Shown one piece after another: positions 1 to 6,292 of a stretch of 6,804 bases of DNA. The number at the start of each line of letters is the position of its first letter. The stretch's first letter is position 1. The translations under genes were made by a program, and so were the position numbers. A model generated the notes under the pieces. The model did no database searches. It had not been told where the DNA came from and saw nothing but the letters and a program-made list of their open reading frames with translations. This DNA is from Frankiaceae bacterium (GTDB lineage Bacteria; Actinomycetota; Actinomycetes; Frankiales; Frankiaceae): positions 1 through 6,804 of the forward strand of contig JAVEDQ010000413.1 in assembly GCA_030840885.1 (NCBI GenBank), given 5' to 3'.

Positions 1-1793
1 AGGTCATCGCCGGCGTGGTCGCCCACATCCCGCACGGATCGCACCTCGTCCTGTCCGGTCGAGCGCAGCCAGGGATGGCACTGGGCGGGTTGAACGCCCA
101 TCGCGATCTTCTTCACCTGGATGCGGCGGATCTCGCGCTGGATCCGGCAGAAGGGCAAGCGCTGCTCGACGAAGTGGACCCCCACCTCACGGCCGAGGAC
201 CGGGCGGCCGCGGTCGGACGCGCCGACGGTTGGCCGGCCGCTCTGTTCCTCGCCGGACGGACCGCCGCCGCCGCCGAAGGGGAATCCGACACGGCGCGGG
301 CTGCGCGCCCGGGCGGTGTCGATCTCCTCGCCGGCTACGTACACGACGAGGTGCTCGATCCCCTCCCGGCGGACGTCCATCGGTTCCTGACCCGAACCTC
401 CATCCTCCCGACCCTCACCGCGGCGCTGAGCGACGCCGTGGACCTGCAGCACTCCAGTGGGTCGATGCACGAGCGGATCAGCCACGATCATGTCCTCCTC
501 GCCCCGGTCGATGCGGATCAACCCGCCTACCGCCGGCACCCCCTCGTCATCCAGGCACTGTCCGCCGAGCTGCACGAGCGCGAGCCGGAGCTGGTGCCGG
601 TACTGCATCGCCGAGCGGCGGATTGGCACGAACAGCAGGGCGACCTCGACGAGGCGATCCGGCATGCGTTGGCGGCCGGCGACCTCCACCGGTCGGCCGA
701 GCTGATCTGGATCGGACTGCCGGGTCGGCTGACCGTGGGCGAGCGCAGCGACGTGGAGAACTGGCTGGCTGGCTTCACCGTCCAGCAACTCCTCGCCGAT
801 CCCCTGCTCGCGCTGGCCGCCGCCTGGTGCGCGCTGGTCGCGGGCCGCACCGTCGAACTCTGGCTGGCCGCCGCCGAACGCGGTTCGCAGCGTGACGACC
901 GGAACCTCCCGACTGATTCCTCACCCGTCGCCGCCTCGGCGACCCTGCTGCGCGCGATGCTGGCCGCCGATGGCCCGCTCCAGATGGGCATCGACGCCGA
1001 ACGCGCCGCCGACCTGGTCTCCCCGGGCGACCCCAGTCGCGCCTTCGCGGCCTACCTCGCGGGCGTCGCCCAGGACCTCAGCGGTAACCCCGGCGCCAGC
1101 GTCGAGCTTCTGTTGGAGGGGCAGCAACTCGCGGCCCTGCTGACCCTGCCGACCACCGAGGCCGCCTGCTGCGCGCAGCTCGCCCTTCTCGCCTACCGCG
1201 ACGGCGACTGGGTCCGTGCGGGTCACTTCGCCGCCCGGGCCGCCGGCCTGGTCGCGGACTACGGCCTCGGCGACGTGGCAACGCTGATGCCCGTCTACGC
1301 CGCCTCGGCTCTCACCCTCGCCCAACAACGTCGGGCCCAGGAGTCGCAGCACTACGCCGCCCGCGCCAAGGCGATGCTCGCCGGGGTCGCCCCCGTGCTG
1401 GCCTGGCAGGGCATCCAGACGCGGACGGTGCTCGCCCGGACCCACCTCCTGCTCGGGGAACCGGGTCCCGCGCGGCTTCTGCTCAGCGAAGCCGAGCAGG
1501 CTGCGGGCAGCTTCAAGGCGCCCGGGCTACGTCGCAGTCTGGACGACGTCTGGCAGATGCTGCGGACGACGGCGGTCAGTACTCATCTCGGTCGATCGTC
1601 GGTCACCACCGCCGAGCTCAAGGTCCTGCAGCTGCTGCGGACCCATCTCGCCTTCCAGGAGATCGGCGACGCGCTGCATCTGTCCCGGAACACCGTCAAG
1701 ACACAGGCCATCTCCGTGTACCGCAAGCTCGGCGTCAGCTCGCGCAGCGAGGCCGTTGAGCAAGCCCAGATCCTCGGTCTGTGGACCGACTGA
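1..1793 (+). CDS. MalT/LAL-type LuxR-family transcriptional regulator, 5' end outside window
   Basis: This is the C-terminal part of a large ATP-dependent (STAND-class) transcriptional activator. The reading frame is open to the window edge (first complete codon at 3), so the GTG at 15 is internal; 596 residues are visible of a protein that in this family is usually about 900. Counting from codon 3, the order is: the end of the nucleotide-binding domain, with the post-sensor segment LVLSGRAQP (residues 15-23) and GWPAALFLAGR (76-86); the winged-helix region with EVLDPLPADVHRFLTRTS and YRRHPL (176-181); a helical TPR-like region starting at LHRRAADWHEQQGDLDEA (about 201) and running through the middle; and a C-terminal LuxR-type HTH in the last 64 residues, with EIGDALHLSRNTVKTQ and YRKLGVSSRSEAV. 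The Walker A motif would lie upstream and cannot be seen. Its ligand is unknown; family members respond to sugars or other small molecules. The family assignment is firm, the regulon is inference. Confidence 0.93.
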   Translation, partial: VIAGVVAHIPHGSHLVLSGRAQPGMALGGLNAHRDLLHLDAADLALDPAEGQALLDEVDPHLTAEDRAAAVGRADGWPAALFLAGRTAAAAEGESDTARAARPGGVDLLAGYVHDEVLDPLPADVHRFLTRTSILPTLTAALSDAVDLQHSSGSMHERISHDHVLLAPVDADQPAYRRHPLVIQALSAELHEREPELVPVLHRRAADWHEQQGDLDEAIRHALAAGDLHRSAELIWIGLPGRLTVGERSDVENWLAGFTVQQLLADPLLALAAAWCALVAGRTVELWLAAAERGSQRDDRNLPTDSSPVAASATLLRAMLAADGPLQMGIDAERAADLVSPGDPSRAFAAYLAGVAQDLSGNPGASVELLLEGQQLAALLTLPTTEAACCAQLALLAYRDGDWVRAGHFAARAAGLVADYGLGDVATLMPVYAASALTLAQQRRAQESQHYAARAKAMLAGVAPVLAWQGIQTRTVLARTHLLLGEPGPARLLLSEAEQAAGSFKAPGLRRSLDDVWQMLRTTAVSTHLGRSSVTTAELKVLQLLRTHLAFQEIGDALHLSRNTVKTQAISVYRKLGVSSRSEAVEQAQILGLWTD

Positions 1794-1801
1794 CGGAGCA
1801 C

Positions 1802-1865
1802 TTCGTCCGACTTGGGTGATGCACGGCCCGCTGCTCGGCTGCCACTCTGCTCGTGGCAACCGACG
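1802..1865 (+). promoter_or_regulatory. Shared two-block upstream element, copy 1
   Basis: Block 1 is TTCGTCC-N5-GGGTGATGCAC (1802-1824), starting 8 bases after the regulator's stop codon. Block 2 is GGCAACCGACG (1855-1865), 30 nt further on. Both blocks recur upstream of the GMC oxidoreductase gene (6221-6159 on the - strand) in the same order and orientation and at nearly the same spacing (29 nt there). Block 1 matches at 19 of 23 positions and block 2 at 10 of 11. Block 1 is also an imperfect dyad, TCGTCC-N5-GGGTGA, as expected for a dimeric HTH protein. It lies 102-125 nt before the ATG at 1927. I infer an operator or activator site; no standard -35/-10 pair is clear. Confidence 0.55.
1840..1858. 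other. 6-bp dyad with 7-nt loop
   Basis: TGCCAC (1840-1845) and GTGGCA (1853-1858) are a perfect inverted repeat around a 7-nt centre, overlapping the start of block 2 of the upstream element. No T-run follows, so it does not look like an intrinsic terminator for the regulator gene. It could be an operator, or chance in GC-rich DNA. The copy before the GMC gene does not preserve the dyad. Confidence 0.25.
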
Positions 1866-1875
1866 CAACTCGCGC

Positions 1876-1894
1876 CGCGATCGGGTCGCGATCG
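1876..1894 (+). promoter_or_regulatory. Direct repeat of CGCGATCG with 11-bp period, possible operator
   Basis: CGCGATCG occurs at 1876-1883 and again at 1887-1894, separated by GGT. The 11-bp period is about one helical turn, so both copies face the same side of the DNA. The pair ends 32 bp before the ATG of the antitoxin-like gene, where an autorepressor site would be expected. The function is inferred from position and periodicity only. Confidence 0.3.
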
Positions 1895-1926
1895 TTCTCC
1901 GACCCTGACGAAGGGACTCCGCCAGG

Positions 1927-2376
1927 ATGAAGACTCATGGGCGCTTTCTGCCCGATACCGATGCCGCCGAGCCGGGCGTCCAGCGCTACGTGACCATGGC
2001 CGGGCGCTGCTACTCACCGTCCGGGGTCTCCAGCGTCCTGCGCTGCAGCACTGCGGACGTCCTCCTGGACGTGTCCCGTTCGCGTCTGCTGGCCCTCGGC
2101 GCTGAGCAGGCTGCTTATCTCTTCCCGGTGTGGCAGTTTCCGCACGGTCGTCGCCTGCCGCACCTGACCGAGGTACTCGGCGCCCTCGCTCCCGCCCGGA
2201 TGGACCCCCTGTCGAGGGCGCTGTGGTTCACCCGTCCCCGACGCGAACTCGACGGTTCCTGTGTCGCCGGGTGGCTGCAGCACGGCGACCCGGAAGTAGC
2301 ACTCGCGCTGGCCGGCAGGTCCGTCAAGAACGGCCACCTCGTCCACGCCGGGGAAAGCCTGATCCAGGCAGGTTGA
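1927..2376 (+). CDS. HTH DNA-binding protein resembling MbcA/Xre-type antitoxins
   Basis: A 149-residue soluble protein with no signal peptide or membrane segment. Residues 33-60 (GVSSVLRCSTADVLLDVSRS and on) fit a helix-turn-helix. They are followed by YLFPVWQF (64-71), LPHLTEVLGALAP (77-89), DPLSRALWFTRP (93-104) and WLQHGDPEVALALAGR (116-131). I know this order (HTH, FP-WQF, a DP/FT segment, then WL-x-GDP with an Ala/Leu helix) from actinobacterial proteins akin to MbcA/Xre/ParS antitoxins with a C-terminal toxin-binding domain. The ATG is preceded by AAGGGA (1911-1916), 10 nt away, with AGG closer; the long spacing suggests modest translation. No RES-domain or other toxin gene is adjacent: the upstream neighbour is a LuxR regulator and the downstream gene is convergent. 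It may be an orphan antitoxin, a partner of a distant toxin, or a plain regulator. That it is a real gene is likely; its function is inferred from remembered motif patterns. Confidence 0.72.
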   Translation: MKTHGRFLPDTDAAEPGVQRYVTMAGRCYSPSGVSSVLRCSTADVLLDVSRSRLLALGAEQAAYLFPVWQFPHGRRLPHLTEVLGALAPARMDPLSRALWFTRPRRELDGSCVAGWLQHGDPEVALALAGRSVKNGHLVHAGESLIQAG

Positions 2377-2391
2377 ATGACCCGGTGAATG

Positions 2392-2435
2392 AGCGGTGCC
2401 CCGAGGCCGACCCCGGTCGACCTCGGGGCACCGCT
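2392..2435. terminator. Strong hairpin between convergent genes, probable bidirectional terminator
   Basis: The arms 2392-2406 and 2421-2435 are perfectly complementary over 15 bp (left arm AGCGGTGCCCCGAGG). The 14-nt interior contains CGAC/GTCG, which can extend the stem. On the + strand a short T-rich tract, TTTCTCT, follows; on the - strand the tract is weaker. It lies 15 bp after the stop of the antitoxin-like gene and 16 bp after the stop of the GH15 gene on the other strand, the expected place for a shared terminator. A smaller AGCTGA/TCAGCT hairpin (2442-2457) overlaps the GH15 stop codon. Confidence 0.85.
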
Positions 2436-2451
2436 TTCTCTAGCTGAATCG

Positions 2452-4413
2452 TCAGCTGAACTCGGCCAGCCGCTCCGCGATGATGATGCGGCCGGCCGCC
2501 TCGATCAGGGCGAGGTGCGAGAAGGCCTGGGGGAAGTTGCCCAGGTGGCGGCCGGTCCCGACGTCGAACTCCTCGGCGTAGAGACCCAGCGGCGACGCGA
2601 TGCGCAACAGCCGCTCCATCAGGTCGTGGGCGCGCTGTGCCTCACCCACGATGGACAGTGCCGACACGAGCCAGAACGAGCAGATCAGGAACGTGCCCTC
2701 CTTCCCGGAGAGCCCGTCGTCGGTCTCGTCGGTCTTGTACCGCAGGACGAATCCGTTCTCGGACAGCTCGTCGGCGATCGCCAGCACGCTGGCATGCAGC
2801 TGCGGATCGTCGGGTGGCAGGAACCCGAACATCGCGGCGAGCAGGGTCGAGGCATCCAGCGCGTCCGTGTCGTAGTGCTGGCGCAGCACCCCGCGCGCGT
2901 CGACCCCGTGGGCGAGAATGTCAGCCTTGATCTCTTGGGCGGTGGCGCCCCAGGTCTTCTCGAGAGCCCTGTCGCCGCGGGTGTGCGCCAGCTTCGCGGC
3001 CCGGTCCATGGCGACCCAGCAGAGCAACTTCGAGGACACGTAGTGCTGCGGCTTGCCCCGTGCTTCCCAGATGCCCTGGTCGGGCTCGCGCCAGACCTTG
3101 GTGGCGCACTCGGCCTGCGCCTGGACGATCGGCCACAGCCGTCGCGGAAGTCGCTGGCTCCGGTGCGTGTGCAGGAGGATCGAATCGAGCACGGCGCCGA
3201 ACACGTCGTTCTGGCGCTGGTCGAACGCACCGTTGCCGATGCGCACCGGCCACGCTCCGTCGTAACCACTGAGCTCGTCGCGGGTCGATTCGGTCAGGTC
3301 CCGCCGGCCGTCGATCCCGTACATGATCTGCAGCGACCCGTCCGCGTTCGGCTCCAGGTCGGCCACGAACTGCATGAACTCGTCCGCCTCCCAGTCCAGG
3401 TTGAGGTAGTGCAACGCCTGGAGTGTGAAGGTCGAGTCGCGCATCCACGTGTAGCGGTAGTCCCAGTTGCGTTCCCCGCCCGGGGCCTCTGGCAGCGAGG
3501 TGGTGAGCGCCGCCACCGTAGCGCCGGTGGGCATGTAGGTCAGGCCCTTCACCGCCAGCGCGGACCGCTGGATCGGGTCCCGCCACCGGTGGTCCGCCAG
3601 CCGCGCGCCATCCAGCCAGGCCCGCCAGAAGCGCGACGTCGCGTCGAGGCGACCGGTCGCCTCCTCGACGTCCTGCGGGCTCCCCAGGTCCTCCGCCCAG
3701 GACAACGAGCAGAAGACCTTCTCCCCCTGCGCCAGGGTGCGCCGGGCACGGACCCGGTCGCCCTCGACCCCCAGCGCCATGTCGGTGCTCAGCCGGAAGG
3801 TGGTGCCCGCGCCGGTGGCGTCGGCGACGTGCCGGTCCTCCAGCAGGTTCCACTCGGCGGACGTGCGGCCGTAGTCGAACCCCGGCTCGCACACCAGCTG
3901 CAGATCCACCCGGCCTTCGATGCACTCGACGGTGGTCACGAACATGTGGTCCGCGTCGTCGTCCGCCGGCGGTCGGCTGTGCGGGGTGACCGTGTCGTCC
4001 CGGATCCGCGGACCCATGGTCAGGGCCTCGCGCGTCACGGCCCAGCCGGTCGGCGTCTTCCACGTGGTCACCAGGACATTGGTGCCCGGCTCGTAGGACC
4101 GGCCGGACGGGTGGTTGATGGCGAAGGGCGCCAGCCTGAAGTACCCCGACTCGCGGTCCAGGAGGGTGCCGAAGACGCTGGCCGAGTCGAAGCTGGGAAT
4201 GCACATCCAGCCGATGGCGCCGTCGGGTGCCACGAGCGCCCCGGTGTGGCAGTTGGACAGGAAGGCGTAGTCCGCGATCGGCGGGAACGGCGACGGGGCG
4301 GCCGCGCTCCGTTCGGGGATGACGGTGAGCTCCGGTGCACGGGGCTTCGGCGTCTTCGGTGCCGTCGTTGTCGCCGATGTCGCCGTCGCGCTGGTCGCCT
4401 GTTGCTGGGTCAT
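2452..4413 (-). CDS. Glycoside hydrolase family 15 protein (glucoamylase/trehalase type)
   Basis: A 653-residue inverting glycosidase that would release glucose from alpha-glucans or trehalose. From the start at 4413, the GH15 N-terminal beta-domain begins at IADYAFLSN (46-54). The (alpha/alpha)6 catalytic domain carries GERNWDYRYTWMRD (313-326), NGAFDQRQNDVFG (from 394), GIWEARGKP with the likely general acid Glu450, and KEGTFLICSFWLV with the likely general base Glu572. The C-terminus has GRHLGNFPQAFSH. Length and motifs fit the actinobacterial cytoplasmic group that includes the mycobacterial trehalase Rv2402, so trehalase is as likely as glucoamylase. There is no signal peptide and no starch-binding domain. 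Residues 1-45 are a Thr/Ala/Pro-rich extension, unusual for the family. An ATG at 4428 is in frame, but GAGGAG sits 5 nt before the 4413 ATG, so I chose the latter. It lies 64 bp downstream of the GMC gene, probably in one transcript. Confidence 0.93.
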   Translation of the reverse strand: MTQQQATSATATSATTTAPKTPKPRAPELTVIPERSAAAPSPFPPIADYAFLSNCHTGALVAPDGAIGWMCIPSFDSASVFGTLLDRESGYFRLAPFAINHPSGRSYEPGTNVLVTTWKTPTGWAVTREALTMGPRIRDDTVTPHSRPPADDDADHMFVTTVECIEGRVDLQLVCEPGFDYGRTSAEWNLLEDRHVADATGAGTTFRLSTDMALGVEGDRVRARRTLAQGEKVFCSLSWAEDLGSPQDVEEATGRLDATSRFWRAWLDGARLADHRWRDPIQRSALAVKGLTYMPTGATVAALTTSLPEAPGGERNWDYRYTWMRDSTFTLQALHYLNLDWEADEFMQFVADLEPNADGSLQIMYGIDGRRDLTESTRDELSGYDGAWPVRIGNGAFDQRQNDVFGAVLDSILLHTHRSQRLPRRLWPIVQAQAECATKVWREPDQGIWEARGKPQHYVSSKLLCWVAMDRAAKLAHTRGDRALEKTWGATAQEIKADILAHGVDARGVLRQHYDTDALDASTLLAAMFGFLPPDDPQLHASVLAIADELSENGFVLRYKTDETDDGLSGKEGTFLICSFWLVSALSIVGEAQRAHDLMERLLRIASPLGLYAEEFDVGTGRHLGNFPQAFSHLALIEAAGRIIIAERLAEFS

Positions 4414-4418
4414 TCGAA

Positions 4419-4424
4419 CTCCTC
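4419..4424 (-). promoter_or_regulatory. Ribosome binding site that decides the GH15 start
   Basis: GAGGAG lies 5 nt upstream of the ATG at 4413. It falls inside the coding region if the in-frame ATG at 4428 is used, and that upstream ATG has no comparable site. This supports the 653-residue product. Confidence 0.75.
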
Positions 4425-4477
4425 GCATGTCCGCGGACCGCGCCCGGTGCGGGAACGGCTTGGTTCAGACAGCCGCG

Positions 4478-6112
4478 TCACGGCCGCAGGACACCTGCTC
4501 CGTCGTGCTCCTGCTGACGGGGAGTGGGCACGGCCGCACCCAACCGCTCGAGGAGGTGGTCGCCCACCCGCATCGCGTTGGCGATCGCCGTCAGCGACGG
4601 GTTCACCGCACCGATGCTCGGGAAGAAGCTCGTGTCCACGACGTAGAGGTTGTCGAGCTCGTGAGCCTTGCAGGTCGCGTCGAGGGCCGACGTGTCCGGG
4701 TCGTGGCCGAACCGGATCGTCCCGGCCTGGTGGGCCGTCGCGCCGATCGGCATCGTCTTGTGCAGGTACAGGCTGTGGTCGAGCAGGTGCGGCTTCATGC
4801 CGAGGTGGCCGAGCATGCCCTCGAGCTTGCGCTTGAGCCGCTTCACTCCCTCGACGTTGTTCTTCTCGTTCAGTGTCAGCTGGATCTGCCCGTCCTTGCC
4901 CAGGGTCGCTCGGCTCTCGGGAAGCGGGAGGTCCTCGCCGCACAACCAGAAGTCGACGGCGTGATGCGCGATGACCTCGAAGGGCATCTCCGGCGCCGCC
5001 TTGGCCGCCCACCGGGGAGCCCCGCTCCTGACCTGCTCGGCATCCGACTTGCCGAGCATCTGGATGCCGCCGAGCGGGTAGTCCCAGTCGTCGGCGCCGT
5101 GGTACCAGTCGTTCAGCGCCAGCGTCTTCTGGAACGAGGTGGGGTTGGGCTCGTGGGACACGGCCATGAGCGCCAGGTTGTTGTGCCGCATGTAGTGCCG
5201 GCCGACGACGTCCGAGCCGTTGGCCAAGCCGTTCGGGTGCCGGTCGTTGGCCGATCGCAGCAGCAGCGCGGCCGAGTTGACGGCGCCGGCCGCGACCGCC
5301 ACCAGGCTCCCTCGGTAGGTGACCGTCGACCCGTCCGACAGTTCGGCCACCACCGCGTTCACGGTCCGGCCCGACGCGTCGGTCTCCAAGCGCTGGACGT
5401 TCGCGCCGGTCACGAGCGTGACGTTGGGGTACTCGAGCGCCGGATCGACGCAGATGACCTGCGCGTCCGACTTCGCCCCGAGCAGGCAGGGGAACCCGTC
5501 CACCCGATCGCACCGGATGCAGGCGCTGTGCCGGGTCGGCCGGCCGGCTGCGTCTTGTTCGAGGTCGACGCCGATCGGCAGGTGGAAGGGATGCAGGTCC
5601 AGCTTCTCGAGGTCGTCGTTCAACTGCTGGATGCGCGGCTCGTGCTGCACGACGGGGTACTTGTAGTCGGCGCTGGCCTCGCCTTCGGTCGGGTCCTCAC
5701 CGTGTTTGCCGTGCACCCGATACAGGTGCTCGGCCTCGGTGTAGTAGGGCTCGAGGTCCTGATAGCTGATCGGCCAGGCCGGTGAGATCCCGCCGTGGTG
5801 CTGGATCACCCCGAAGTCCTCCGGCCGGAGCCGGAACAGCGCAGCGCCGTAGAACTTCGTGTTGCCGCCGACGTAGTAGTTGACCTCGGGCGGGAACTCG
5901 TTGCCGTCCTTGTCCAGCCAGAACTCGGGCGCCCGGTACTTGCCGGCGACGAAGACCGCGGAGGACTCCCAGTTGTCCCGTTCCCGCGGCAGATAGCCGC
6001 CGCGTTCGAGGATCAGGACCCGCTTGCCGGAGGGAGCGAGGCGGTGCGCCAGCGTGCCCCCACCCGCGCCGGAACCGATGATGATGACGTCGAAGTCGTT
6101 GCCCTCGAGCAC
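4478..6112 (-). CDS. GMC-family FAD-dependent oxidoreductase
   Basis: A 544-residue flavoenzyme that would oxidise an alcohol or sugar hydroxyl. From the GTG at 6112, the Rossmann dinucleotide site is VIIIGSGAGGG (9-19) with Glu36 in LERGG, the ribose-binding acid. GGNTKFYG (82-89) is the FAD-contact segment. GAVNSAALLLRS (276-287) matches the second GMC signature except its last Gly. The C-terminal GMC domain has HQAGTIRFGHDPDTS with catalytic His461 and VNPSLTAIANAMR with Asn504, the usual His/Asn pair. A three-cysteine cluster, CIRCDRVDGFPC (Cys198, 201, 209), is typical of the bacterial branch near gluconate/2-keto-sugar and pyranose dehydrogenases. No Tat or Sec signal is present, so it is probably cytoplasmic. 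A longer start, TTG at 6133, is possible, but GAGGGAGG lies 4 nt before the GTG. The substrate cannot be read from the sequence; proximity to GH15 suggests a sugar. Confidence 0.93.
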   Translation of the reverse strand: MLEGNDFDVIIIGSGAGGGTLAHRLAPSGKRVLILERGGYLPRERDNWESSAVFVAGKYRAPEFWLDKDGNEFPPEVNYYVGGNTKFYGAALFRLRPEDFGVIQHHGGISPAWPISYQDLEPYYTEAEHLYRVHGKHGEDPTEGEASADYKYPVVQHEPRIQQLNDDLEKLDLHPFHLPIGVDLEQDAAGRPTRHSACIRCDRVDGFPCLLGAKSDAQVICVDPALEYPNVTLVTGANVQRLETDASGRTVNAVVAELSDGSTVTYRGSLVAVAAGAVNSAALLLRSANDRHPNGLANGSDVVGRHYMRHNNLALMAVSHEPNPTSFQKTLALNDWYHGADDWDYPLGGIQMLGKSDAEQVRSGAPRWAAKAAPEMPFEVIAHHAVDFWLCGEDLPLPESRATLGKDGQIQLTLNEKNNVEGVKRLKRKLEGMLGHLGMKPHLLDHSLYLHKTMPIGATAHQAGTIRFGHDPDTSALDATCKAHELDNLYVVDTSFFPSIGAVNPSLTAIANAMRVGDHLLERLGAAVPTPRQQEHDGAGVLRP

Positions 6113-6116
6113 TGTG

Positions 6117-6124
6117 CCTCCCTC
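6117..6124 (-). promoter_or_regulatory. Ribosome binding site that decides the GMC start
   Basis: GAGGGAGG lies 4 nt before the GTG at 6112. If translation began at the in-frame TTG at 6133, this strong site would be internal. The GTG start also places the Rossmann strand nine residues in, usual for the family. Confidence 0.7.
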
Positions 6125-6149
6125 GCACGGCAACCGGCTACGCGTGATG

Positions 6150-6185
6150 GCCGCAGCACGTCAGTTGCCGACCACAGGCTGCGGC
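6150..6185. other. 8-bp inverted repeat in the cyclase-GMC gap
   Basis: GCCGCAGC (6150-6157) and GCTGCGGC (6178-6185) are perfectly complementary around a 20-nt loop. The loop holds block 2 of the upstream element. No T-run follows on the - strand, so a terminator is unlikely. It could be a leader structure in the GMC mRNA or chance in GC-rich DNA. Confidence 0.3.
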
Positions 6186-6221
6186 GCGCCGGTACCCGGT
6201 GCATCACCCGATAGGGACGAA
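6159..6221 (-). promoter_or_regulatory. Shared two-block upstream element, copy 2
   Basis: Read on the - strand, block 1 is TTCGTCC-N5-GGGTGATGCAC (6221-6199) and block 2 is GGCAACTGACG (6169-6159), 29 nt apart. Both match the copy upstream of the antitoxin-like gene (1802-1865), in the same order and orientation toward the next gene. Block 1 ends 86 nt before the GMC start codon, against 102 nt in the other copy. This supports a separate regulated promoter for the GMC-GH15 pair. The bound protein is unknown; the nearby LuxR-type regulator is one candidate. Confidence 0.55.
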
Positions 6222-6235
6222 AGGCGGCGGCGCGT

Positions 6236-6292
6236 TCAGAGCAACGCGACGGGATCAGAGCAACGCGACGGGATCAGAGCACCGCCACGGGA
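6236..6292 (-). repeat. Three tandem 19-bp units over the cyclase stop codon
   Basis: The + strand unit TCAGAGCAACGCGACGGGA occurs at 6236-6254 and 6255-6273 with no difference. A third copy at 6274-6292 differs at two positions. The third copy encodes the cyclase C-terminus PVAVL and its TGA stop; the other two lie just after the stop and would encode PVALL plus TGA. Because 19 is one more than a multiple of three, the three TGA codons fall in three different reading frames. The units look like a replication-slippage duplication of the gene end. Confidence 0.9.

Noticed and set aside
921..1445. A 174-codon open frame on the - strand inside the LuxR-type regulator
   Set aside because: Gly/Arg/Glu-rich composition, no motif, and entirely opposite a coherent regulator sequence.
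4429..4438. Palindrome GTCCGCGGAC between the GMC and GH15 genes
   Set aside because: It is a single 10-bp palindrome with no loop or T-run in GC-rich DNA; not enough to call an operator or terminator.
2389..4836. An 815-codon open frame on the + strand opposite the GH15 gene
   Set aside because: It is antisense to a gene with clear catalytic motifs, is Arg/Gly/Val-rich with no family motif, overlaps the terminator and runs into the GMC gene. Long antisense frames are expected in GC-rich DNA.
4319..5785. A 488-codon open frame on the + strand opposite the GMC gene
   Set aside because: It shadows the GMC oxidoreductase, whose frame has all the expected FAD and catalytic motifs; the antisense product is low-complexity Val/Arg/Leu.
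6190..6220. A sigma-B/F type promoter using GGGTGAT or GGGTAC as the -10
   Set aside because: No GTTT-like -35 lies at the needed 14-17 nt spacing in either copy of the element.
6199..6221. A DosR (dormancy) box in block 1 of the upstream element
   Set aside because: GGGAC-like bases are present, but the symmetrical GGGAC/GTCCC dyad of the DosR consensus is not.
6236..6292. The short tandem units as a CRISPR array
   Set aside because: Units are 19 bp and directly abutting with no spacers, and the third copy is coding sequence.
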